Assembly: GCF_947507565.1 (NCBI RefSeq)
Contig: NC_089183.1
Span: 1,116,001 to 1,180,000, forward strand
DNA length: 64,000 bases
Direction of reading: 5' to 3'
From: Oscarella lobularis
Taxonomy: Eukaryota; Porifera; Homoscleromorpha; Homosclerophorida; Oscarellidae
Shown one piece after another: positions 21,497 through 31,624 of the stretch. Under the pieces are notes generated by a model that was given only the letters and a program-made list of their open reading frames with translations, was not told the DNA's origin and did not search any database. Within the stretch, counting starts at the first letter, position 1. Every line of letters begins with the position of its first letter. Both the position numbers and the translations under genes were made by a program.

Positions 21497-22180
21497 CCTT
21501 ACCCGTTTATATAGATCGCACAGAAAACGGTTATGATGTCAACTCCGGGCCGGGAAACGGAGATTTGAATGCTGACGTCTTTACCGTCTTTTGTACTCTC
21601 TTACGACATCTGATTCGCCTTCTTAGGTGTAAACACAGACCATAAAAGGAAGAGTTCTATGCTTGTTTACCGATCTTCTCCGTTGTGCTGTGGAGGAGGA
21701 TGCAAAAATCATCTAAATATAGCAGAGTACGTAATGAACGATGCAATCGACATTGATCTGTGAGGCGGTATAGAGAGCAGCAAATACACAAATATTTTAT
21801 TTAACGTTTATTTATTTCTGTTTGAGCGGGCTCCAACAATTTTAATACAGGAACTGACAACAAGTCTACAGAAGCATATAACAATCTGGTTGCCCAAGGA
21901 CTCTGTTTTAAATGATCCGGTAGAAGATTGTCAGCCATGCAAGAGCACAGACTACCTTTGCAGTCTTGCGAGGATATCGTTTGCATTTCGCAGTCGTCGT
22001 GCATACATCATTCAAGAATTCAGTTGTTGCCAAACGTGGGACAGTCAAACGTCCATTCCGTTTTGCGTTAAGGTACAGATACTGTACAATCATACAATGA
22101 GCTAAATCCGTGACGCCTTCAGCCAGGAGTTCCTGCTCCAACTGTTGATCCTGAGCGGCAGCTTAGGTTTAGCCGGGCTC
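21497..22180. other. Spacer upstream of the CTHRC1-like gene
   Basis: Includes the promoter of the minus-strand CTHRC1-like gene. A minus-strand frame at 21908-22141 is open but has no recognised domain. No other gene is seen. Confidence 0.4.
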
Positions 22181-22680
22181 CAGAGAATTGGTTAGTCTAC
22201 CAATATCAACGAGTCACATGACAAAAACTTCGGCCTTTTCGGACGTCGCCAGAAGCTTCGTCCTTCAAACGACCGTCGATCTTCGTTTAACGTGTGATCA
22301 GTATTCTTTGTGCTTGTTTTCAGAAAATTGGGGCCTCTTTCGAGGAAATCGAATTTTCGAAGCCCCTATTGGCCTAATCTTTTAGACGTGTATGGAATGA
22401 GACTCTTAGTTGACTCGTCTCTTTGTCATCACGCTTTTCTCTGCCCAACGCTTATGCTTAGAATGAATAAGGAGACTTGTGATCGAAAGCGAGAAGACTC
22501 GCTAAGAAACGAGTAAGGACTGAAAGACGGACCGTGAAAACATACATACGTGCGCTAGCATGCAAATGCTACCGGGCGAAGCTCCGTTTCGGCTGTCCAC
22601 TAGTCTACTCTGGCGTTGTGCTAGAAGTAAGAGAGATGCCAGATCTTTTACTCTAATCGGTTTCCCAATTTTGAACGGCG
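22181..22680. repeat. Duplicated spacer carrying a K-promoter fragment
   Basis: The segment is shared with 47440-47760. It begins with GAGTCACATGAC and CTTCGGCCTTTTCGGAC, which resemble the K-side promoter block of K3-K5, and continues with unique DNA (CGACCGTCGATCTTCG, TCGAGGAAATCGAATTTTCG). It marks the K2 and K6 upstream regions as segmental duplicates of each other. Confidence 0.6.
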
Positions 22681-23520
22681 CCTTCCTCTGGATTTTTTGA
22701 AAAAATCTCATAAACGGTTTTGAACCGCTAAATTTCTGGAAGCCCTGAACAGACACCGAAAGAACTTTTTAATTAATTAAACGGCGTGTTGCAATCGCTC
22801 TTCCTGAAGATGATAGTCATGAACTGCCTTAAGCGGTATTTGTTCAGGCAAGTGAACGGAAGAGGTCTAAGATGAAAGAAGGAAGCTAGCGACGGCAATC
22901 GATCTGCCTGAGAACCTCGTTGATAAAATATTATCACGTCCTAGGCCCGTTTTGACCAGATTGTTGCTCAGGGAGCAGAATCGTTGTTGTTTAGGAATTG
23001 AATAAGCCGTTCAATGAGTCGCTCTGCATTTTCTTTGACGTCATTTTCGAAAAAGCCACGCATCGATGCATGCAGTAACAGCTAGACAGACGCTACGGAC
23101 AGTTGAGCCCAGTCTGTTCCGTAACTGCCGCCACAGTTACCAACATGAACGGCTGCTCGTATCAATTCGGCTATAATTAATGTTCTTCCAAAACCCTTCT
23201 ATTTGGTGAGATTGGCTTCGCTGGAACTGATACTGTTGCCGCCAATTGGTGGCGAGCACAGCAATCTTCCTCACGCAAGACTCTCCAAGTGGCGGCGTAC
23301 GTTACTTTGAGAGCGGTAAACGAGTGTCTTCTTTTGAAAATACAATACTAATGCAATTCCATTTAATGTAGTGCTAGCGAGTTCTGGTAGGAGAAGGCAC
23401 TTGTCTTTTCCACCAAACACTTATTCCAATTTATGGATTACGGCTTAGGTTCTCCTGTCTTTTTCGCAGCTCCTTTGCCACCTTTTAGGGCTCTGGAAGC
23501 CCAGCGCAGACACGTGAATA
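22681..23520 (-). pseudogene. Decayed CTHRC1-like copies upstream of K2
   Basis: On the minus strand, short pieces match the intact gene at 20594-21496. One is the start of the collagen helix near 22730-22755 (GTTCAGGGCTTCCAG). Another is a helix start near 23480-23515 and remnants of the C-terminal domain at 23110-23340 (CACATGAACGG-like and CTTCTATTTGG blocks). Frames are broken throughout. The same decayed arrangement recurs upstream of K6. Confidence 0.6.
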
Positions 23521-23830
23521 ATTTTTTTATTGAGAAACGTTTTATTTTCTTTACGCTGAATGGGGGCCAGTGATTGCATACTTTGTGTTAATTAAGTCTT
23601 TCTTTTTTTTGGACAGCATTCAGTCAACCAGTATACCTGATTTTGTCAATTTTTTACGAGTTAAATTTGACTTGACTCACTGAAGCCTAACACGTTATAT
23701 TCAGTCACGGTCAACAATGAATGAACATTCACTTCGTCTCGCCGTCTGACGGCTAGCGTGCGCAAAAAGAGGTTAATTGTCCAGGTCCGCCTGTTGCATC
23801 ACCAAAGACCCGTTGGAAAGTTGTCTTGGT
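23521..23830 (+). promoter_or_regulatory. K-side promoter half of K2
   Basis: From about 23650 the sequence matches the proximal promoter and leader of the other K genes: TTGACTTGACTCACTG, CAGTCACGGTCAACAATG, then TCACTTCGTCTCGCCG. The ROCO-side half is not adjacent; it lies beyond the CTHRC1 segment at 19961-20380. Confidence 0.55.
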
Positions 23831-26800
23831 ATGGGCAATTCTGATTCTAGCGTCCACGGTAGGTTTGATTTGTATTGTCGATAAGATCGCCTTATCGTTT
23901 CGTACGTGTAGCTTTGACCTGGGCTGTAGTCGACGGAGACCTCGCTCGCCTTCAAAAATTAATGAGCAAAGCCGAAAACTGGGCAGACGTGAAAGACAGG
24001 GTAATATAAACACTTGCGTGTGGGTGAAGTGGCAAGCAAAAGTAGATTCCTTTTGTACGAATTTCCTGGTACGGGAACTCGACCTAATAGTGACGCACGG
24101 GTGAAATTATAAGGGCGTACTTACAAATCGTATTGTCGCAGAATGGTGACGGACTTCTTCACTTTGCTGCTTGGAAAAATCGTGTTGAAGTAGCTGAATA
24201 TCTAACGGCCAATGGAATAAACATTGAACTTCGAAACAACGTAAGTCTGTGTGAAATTGCTTGAGAAGAAATGTGATTTTCATTTAGGTGGGCGAGACAC
24301 CTTTTCTAGTGGCTTGTGCATCTGGAAGTGCTGCTCTTGTCGATCTGTTGATATCTAAGAGATGCAATCGTTTGGCAGAGACCACAGTAAGACGAAATTG
24401 TGTGGGCTAAATGAACACGTGTATAATAGTTTTGCAGTTGGGAAGGGGAGCTTTGGCTTTGGCGGTCATTGACAGACAATTTGAAATGACGAAGAAGTTA
24501 GTTGAAATGGGATTTGATGTCAACAAACCATGCGATAAGGTACTTTGACGTCTTTAATGAATAAAGTAGTAAGGGGTGTTTACTATTTAGACTGGTTGGA
24601 CTTCATTGCACTGGGCCGCTGCTAAAGGAAGTGCCCAAATCGTTACTTTTTTGATTGACAACGGAGCAAATCTCGAAGCTAAAACAAAGGTATGCTTGTT
24701 CACCCAATTGAAAAGAATTATTGTTGAAATGCATGTATTGTTTCTTTGCAAATTAATTTTTTAATTATTAGTTGGGAAGCACTCCAATTATGATTGCCGT
24801 TTTATATCATGACGAGATTGATTTGCTTCATTTACTGATTTCGAAGGGGTGCGACGTGCTCACAAAAGACGGGATAATCCACCACTAGGGGAATCTACAA
24901 AAAAAAGAGAGACATAGCTTCATTGAGATTAGGCTTAAGATCTTTCAGTTTGTACGCTTGAAGCGGTAAACGACAGTAGACTTTGCCTTTGGCTGATAGA
25001 GGAACTCAAATAGAATAACACAGCAAAACTTGTATTAACAAATTGAATTATTGCAGAGCGGAAACGGACTTCTTCACTGTGCTGCTGCGAACAATCGTCT
25101 TAAAGTAGCGGAACATTTAATAGCTAATGGAACAGACATTGAACTTCGAAACAACGTGAGACTGTGTGAACGTAATGGCTCTAAGAAATCTGATGGTCAT
25201 TTAGGAGGGCGAGCCGCCTTTTCTTGTAGCTTGTAAATATGGAAGCGCTGCTCTGGTAGATCTGTTAATATCTAAAGGATGCAATCGTTTGGCAGAGACC
25301 ACAGTGGGAAAAAATTCCATGTATTAATTTACGTGTAAAGCTTTTTTGCAGTCGGGAGAAGGCGCTCTGGCTTTGGCGATCATCACCGGACAATTTGAAA
25401 TGACGCAGAAGTTAGTAAAATTGGGATTTGATGTAAACAAACCATGTGAAAAGGTACTGAGACGTCTTTGATGTTTGGAGTAATAATTTGGGTTTAGGCT
25501 GGTGGCTACACTTCATTGCTTTGGGCTGTTTTAGACGAAAGTATCCAAATCGTAAATTTCTTGATTGACAACGGAGCAAATCTGGAGTCTGAAACAAAGG
25601 TATGCCTTTTACCTCAATTGAAAATTTACTTTTATATGCTTTGTTGTTGCTTTGTAAATTAATCTTGTTTCTACTGATTAGTTGGGAAGGACTCCACTAA
25701 TGATTGCCGTTATCCTTCATGACAACGTCGATTTAGTTGATTTGCTGATTTCAAAGGGTTGCGACGTTTGGAAAAAAGACAGGGTAATTTACCAGCAAGG
25801 AAATTTACTGGTATAATAACAAAGGAGTCGCAGCTTGCGAGCACAATTAGTAGAAAAGTAAATCTTTGTATGCTTATACAGTAAGCGACAGTAACTGGCA
25901 ATTAGTGACGCACGGAGGGAAGATGAAGAACTTTTTTTATCAATTTGAATTGTTATAGGACGGATACGGACTTCTTCACTTTGCTGCTTGGAATAATCGT
26001 CTGAACGTAGCCGAACATTTAATAAATAATGGAATAAACATTGAACTTCAAACCAACGTGAGACAGTGAAATTATAATGTCTTAGAATAATGTGATATTT
26101 ATTTAGTGGGGCAATACACCTTTTCTTTTGGCTTGTGCGAATGGAAACGGAACTCTGGTAGATCTGTTGATATCCAAAGGATGCAATCGTTTAGCAGAGT
26201 CCAAAGTAAGACCGAGATGGGGGGACTAAAAGTATTACGTGTAAAACTTTTTTTGCAGTCGGGAAGAGGAGCTCTGGCTTTGGCAATCATCTCCAGACAA
26301 TTTGAAATGACAAAGAAACTAGTTGAAATGGGATTTGACGTCAACCAACCATGCGGAGAGGTATTCTACTTCTGTGTGAATGTTAAAACATGCAGTAAGG
26401 GGTGTTTAGGTAGGCTACACTTCATTGCATTGGGCTATTTCAGAAGAAAGTAACCAAATCATAAATTTCTTGATTGACAGCGGAGCAAATCTGGAGGCGG
26501 AAACAAAGGTGTGCCTTTTACCTCAATTGAAAATTTACTTTTATATGCTTTGTTGTTGCTTGTAAATTAATCTCGTTTCTAACTGATTAGTTGGGAAGCA
26601 CTCCACTAATGATTGCCGTCATCTGGCATGACAACGTCGAATTAGTTGATTTGCTGATTTCAAAGGGTTGCGACGTTTGGAAAAAAGACAGGGTAATTTA
26701 CCAGCAAGGAAATTTACTGGTATAATAACAAAGGAGTCGCAGCTTGCGAGCACAATTAGTAGAAAAGTAAATCTTTGTATGCTTATACAGTAAGCGACAG

Positions 26801-29131
26801 TAGACTTTGTAACTGGCAATTAGTGACGCATGGAGGGAAGATGAAGAACTTTTTTTTATCAATTCGAATTGTTATAGGACGGATACGGACTTCTTCACTT
26901 TGCTGCTTGGAATAATCGTCTGAACGTAGCCGAACATTTAATAAATAATGGAATAAACATTGAACTTCAAAACAACGTGAGAGTGTGAAATTAATGTCTT
27001 AGAATGATGTGATGTTCATTTAGCGGGGCAAGACACCTTTTCTTTTGGCTTGTGCGAATGGAAACGCAGCTCTGGTAGATCTGTTGATATCCAAAGGATG
27101 CAATCGTTTAGCAGAGTCCAAAGTAAGACCGAGATGGGGGGACTAAAAGTATTACGTGTAAAGCTCATTTTTTTGCAGTCGGGAAGAGGAGCTCTGGCTT
27201 TGGCAATCCTCGCCAGACAATTTGAAATGACAAAGAAACTAGTTGAAATGGGATTTGACGTCAACCAACCATGCGGAGAGGTATTCTACTTCTGTGTGAA
27301 TGTTAAAACATGCAGTAAGAGGTGTTTAGGTAGGCTACACTTCATTGCATTGGGCTGTTTCAAAAGAAAGTAACCAAATCGTAAATTTCTTGATTGAGAA
27401 AGGAGCAAATCTCGAAGCTAAAACAAAGGTGTAATTATTCACTAATGGATCGACTATTGTTTCATTTGCAACGTTTATTTAAACTTTTAATGGTTAGACG
27501 GGAAGGACCCCAATTATGATCACCGTTTATAAAGGCAACGTCGATTTACTTGACCTGCTGATTTCAAAAGGATGTGACGTTCGGGCAAAGGACGAGGTAG
27601 TCAATGTCGTGTCAGGAAAAGGTTTATTGGGAAATGAAAATTGAATATTTGTAGTGTGGTCACGGACTATTAGTAGCCGCCGTTTGGGGAGAAAGAGTTG
27701 ATATGTTCAAGACGATTCTTAGAATGGGATTTGATGTGAATGAAAAGTGCAGTGTAAGATGAAAAGAATTTTTTTACTACGTAGTACTTGTTATTTCTTA
27801 GAATGGCCGCACTTGTCTGCACTGGGCCGCAGCCGATGATTAAGCCAGCATTGCTGCATTACTATTAGAGCAAGGAGCAGATCTGGAATCTCGAAACAAG
27901 GTTGTGGTTTGACCGTTTTTGCAAAGGCAAAGAGAAGGCGTCTTGCTTGTACGTTGTTTTTCTAGTGGGAGAGAACACCCTTTCTTACGGCTGTCATTCG
28001 GGGCAGCAATAACGTAGCCAATTTGCTTTCTGCAAAAGGATGCAACATTCATGCCAAAGACGAGGCAGGTTTTGAATTGAATTCGAACTTGGCATACTTC
28101 ATGTTCTTTTAATTAATATAAGGATGGACACGGAGCCTTTGTTCTGGCTTGCAGAAGGCACCAATATGATACGGTCAAGTTGCTTCTATCCAAATTTAAT
28201 TATCTGAATGAGGTTTGTCATTGTATACGACAAATAATAATCGATGCGTTGCTCTTGTTCAGGAAGGTGCGCCTCTGTTGCACTGGGCGGCTCATAATGA
28301 TTATAAGCGTATGGCGGGGTTGCTGATTTCACACGGAGTTGATTTAGAAGCCAAAGACGAGGTATTGCTATTGGTATTTCTCTTACGGTTATTTGTCTTG
28401 TGACTCCCTCTTGTTGCATCTAGTGGGGTTGTACTCCATTTCTCACTGCTGTCGAATTTGGGTCGGATAACACCATCGATTTATTGATTTCAAAGAAATG
28501 CAATATCTTTACCAACGCACTAGACGGTGCATCTGCTCTCGATCTTGCAATATTGAGAGGACGCCTTGACTTATTTCGACGATTTGTGAATGCAGGAGTG
28601 ACCGTTGATTATCTCGCACAAGTTTGTATAGATCAGGTTTTAATGAACTAGTATCACTTCTTTTGCCAGGGAACTCGAGATTTCCTTTCTAAATTGGTGG
28701 CAGATGAAAACGAAGAAGCGTCCAAATATTTGAGAGAGGTGTGATAAGTATATCAATTAATTGACGAGTACTTTCACAGGAAACCAATGTATGTTTTAGG
28801 TGGAGGCTCCTCTGCATGTTCTACAGAAAAAAGATGTAGTAATGTCTGAGCCGGAATCAAAGCATGATGATCTGAGAAACGATTTCTCCGGCGCCTTAGC
28901 ACCTGAAAACGACGTGACGATCTTAGAACGAGCAAAATCGTATTCTCTAGATTATTTATTTTTTAGGCCGTTAAAGCTGTCGATGGAGGAGAGGCCGAAG
29001 AAACGGTTCAGAGAGTCTGCCAAAAGCGCAGACCATTTTTTCAGTCATTGCTTGCACAGATACAGTGAAGCCGACAGTGGTTTGAGAATTGAGAGGAGGA
29101 AAAAAGTTTTAGAGTATTTTGTTAGGTGCTA
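23831..29131 (+). CDS. N-myristoylation-type multi-ankyrin protein, damaged (K2)
   Basis: Thirty inferred exons. Exon 1 (23831-23858) encodes MGNSDSSVH and fits the N-myristoylation consensus. Exon 2 (23912-24000) is an ankyrin cap. Then nearly every exon is a single 33-34-codon ankyrin repeat bounded by phase-0 introns: four five-exon blocks (24142-27596), followed by CGHGLLVAAV (27655), NGRTCLHWAA (27802), WERTPFLTAV (27966), DGHGAFVLAC (28123), EGAPLLHWAA (28263), a double-repeat exon (28424-28621), a short exon (28670-28738) and an acidic tail from 28800. Lesions: the donor after exon 7 reads GGGATAAT where sisters have GGGGTAAT, and an in-frame TAA lies at 27841-27843. It is probably a recent pseudogene or encodes a shortened protein. 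The final tail frame differs from K5. Confidence 0.75.
24142..27596 (+). repeat. Four tandem five-ankyrin-exon blocks in K2
   Basis: The exon types recur in strict order a-b-c-d-e: a (GLLHFAAW), b (TPFLVAC), c (GALALAI), d (TSLHWA), e (TPxMIAV). The type-a exons start at 24142, 25057, 25959 and 26878, a period of 902-919 bp including introns. The third and fourth blocks are almost identical, which points to a recent unequal exchange. Confidence 0.85.
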
Positions 29132-29285
29132 AAGAGGTTAGAGATAGGCTTATAGTAAGCTATCTATGTGCTTGAGGCTGAAAACGAAAGATTGTTAACG
29201 TCACTAGAACCTTGATCCAGGAGTCGTTTCTGAGCAGGGCGCGACACGTCTTTGACGAACCTTTATTTCGCTGATCTCATTTCGG
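29132..29285. other. Convergent spacer between K2 and remnant D
   Basis: Short non-coding spacer, near-identical to 42235-42414 between K4 and E, showing that K2-D and K4-E are copies of one duplicated unit. Confidence 0.6.
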
Positions 29286-29802
29286 TTAAGGAGAGTTCTC
29301 CGAAGAACATTCGCCCATTGAACTCCGACGACGTTTCGATGTTAGAAAAACTTGATCAATATTTGATTTCTTCAGTCTAGCACTTCTGCTGGCACCTTCA
29401 CGAAAAGAGGCACTTTTAAATTGTCGATAGGTCGCAACGAGTGATTTTGATTCCTTTGAGCTATATGAATCCTGTTCCGTAACGTGGCCGCTTGCCGAGG
29501 AGGTCAGAAGACTCAAAAGCTGATCTCCTCCATGAAAATCCTTAATTAGGCGTGGAGCAAAAGACGTCGAATGATGGTAGAGGACAACGCATTAGCGTCA
29601 TAAATAAATGACGGAGCACTCTCGCTGTTATCAATGCCAGCGGAACCTAGACTGTCAATCATCTCCACGTACCTACTTGGAGTGAGGAGTTCCTTTGTAA
29701 GCAGCGAGTCTATAAGATTTTCTGAAATGATGCATGCGAGTGCGGACACGGCTTCGGAATACACGGAAATGAGACATATCTCGACCATTTCGGATCGCTC
29801 AT
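29286..29802 (-). pseudogene. CARD fragment of a CARD-ROCO gene (D)
   Basis: The minus strand starts MSDPKWS at 29802 and encodes most of the CARD and the Ser-rich linker (to MGECSSENSP), with the frame broken in the CARD. It then ends; the unrecognised domain and everything downstream are missing, replaced by the K2 3' spacer. The same breakpoint is present in E. It is the remains of the divergent partner of K3. Confidence 0.75.
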
Positions 29803-30556
29803 TTTGACTGTACAACTAGATATATCTGGATAACGGATCGCAGATGTCCGCAAGTGAGGACAGGCGATGATGAAGAGGAAGACAATTGCAGTACCGAAAA
29901 CTTGGGTCAGCAACTGGCTGAGAACTGCCGAAAGACACATTGACGTTCTTCTAGACGGTCGACGGCGAAGAGAGTTTTGCGACTCTGTGACCCGGACTAC
30001 GCGGCTGACCCGGATTCTCAGATTCGTTTTGTCTTCCTGCGGCATTGTCCTCTACTCTTGTTTTGTCTTAGGTTGAAGTGCCAATGGGTTGGATGGATTT
30101 TTTCTGGGCGCTGGAGAGAAAAGCTTTTCTTTGGGGATTGACTGGTTCAAACACTCAATCGCCGACGATGCATGAACAGAACGTGATGCCTTCAGTAAGG
30201 AGTTCCTGCTCCGTCTGTTGATCCTGAGCGGCTATGATTTCTCTCTAACGACGGCTGAAGCCATAATTTTCCTTCATTTATTTTCTGCCATTCCTAGGTT
30301 TAGCCGGTGTACCATCATCGAGTCACATATGACTAAAAATTTAGCCTTTTCGGACTTTCCATTTGACTTAATTAATTGACTCGCTGGAGTTTAATTAGCT
30401 AAGACACCTTATAATTCAGTCACGGTCAACAATAAAAATTCACTTCGTCTCGCCGTTTGTTGAAGGCTTCATGCAGTCTAACGTGCGCAAAAAGAGGTTA
30501 ATTGTTCACTTCCGCTGTTGCATCACCAAAGACCCGTTGGAAAGTTCTCTTATAGT
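29803..30556. promoter_or_regulatory. Bidirectional promoter region of the D/K3 pair
   Basis: Collinear with the C/K4 and E/K5 spacers over nearly its whole length. It contains an extra AATTAATT insertion at about 30366-30373 relative to K4. The upstream ATG found in the leader of K4 and K5 is AATAAA here, so the upstream frame is lost. Confidence 0.6.
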
Positions 30557-31196
30557 ATGGGCAATTCTGATTCTAGCGTCCACCGTAAGTTTAATTCGTA
30601 TTGTCGATGAGATTGCCTTATCGTTTCGTACGTGTAGCTTTGACCAGGGCTGTAATTGACAGAGACCTCACTCGCCTTAAAAAATTATTGAGCAAAACCG
30701 AAAAATTGCGCGGACGTGAAAGACGGGGTAATAAAAACAATTGCGTGTGGGTAAAGTGGCAAGCGAAAGTAAATTCTTTTTGTACGAATTTCCTGGTACG
30801 GGAACTTTACCTAGTAGTGACGCACGGGTGAAAATATAAGGGCGTACTAACAAATCGATTTGTTGCAGAATGGATACGGACTTCTTCACTCTGCTGCTTG
30901 GAAAAATCGTGTTGAAGTAGCTGAATATCTAACGGCCAATGGAATAAACATTGAACTTCGAAATGACGTGAGACTGTGTGAAATTCCTTGAGAAGAAAAT
31001 GTGAGATGGGCAAGACACCTTTTCTTGTGGCTTGTCAATCTGGAAGTGTTGCTCTTGTCGATCTGTTGATATCTAAGAGATGCAATTGTTTGGCAGCAGC
31101 CACACTAGGACGAAATTGTGTGGGTTAAATGAAAAGGTGTAAAGCAGTTTTACAGTTGGGAAGAGGATCTTTGACTTTGGCGGTCATGGGCGGGAA
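30557..31196 (+). pseudogene. Truncated K-type ankyrin gene (K3)
   Basis: Exon 1 (MGNSDSSVH), a frame-shifted exon 2 (one extra base near 30708), ankyrin exons a (30869-30967) and b (about 31014-31112), and the first third of exon c (to about 31190) are present. The remainder is deleted and the sequence passes into the spacer shared with K0/A. Part of the intron before exon b is also missing. Confidence 0.75.
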
Positions 31197-31624
31197 ATGT
31201 GACTAGCTCAGCTTAATTAATTGAACGTTACACGTCTCTAGTTCGCCTCAATCTTAACACTGTTGGAAACAACCTAAGATGCCTTTATCGAAATTACAAA
31301 ATCACGTGATTCAGAAAAATAAAATATGCCATTAATAATGTTCCCCAGAATACCGCAAAAAAAAGAAAACGTACATAAAATGAAGTTGGTTTAGAAAATC
31401 GAACGCTTTGGTTGTGAGACTCTACTAACAAATGCATTATAAAGTGTAAAAGCACTACTTAAACTAATGATAGGTGCAAAAGTGTAAAAGGAGAGGTGTA
31501 AAAGTGTGAGAGGAGCTGATGCGAGAAAACGGTCGTACTAAAAATACCACCTGAGTGGGCCCTCTGCACCTGAATAGCCTATAAAAGCATGAAGAGTTAT
31601 TCTTCGATCGTGCATCCGAGTTCC
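31197..31624. other. Convergent 3' spacer between K3 and gene C
   Basis: Near-copy of 7346-7765. AT-rich with AATAAAATATGCC and GTGTAAAAG repeats. No gene is seen. Confidence 0.6.

Noticed and set aside
24142-27596. Bacterial symbiont ankyrin genes or contamination
   Set aside because: Each repeat is split by introns with GT-AG or GC-AG borders in the same places across paralogs, so the genes are eukaryotic.
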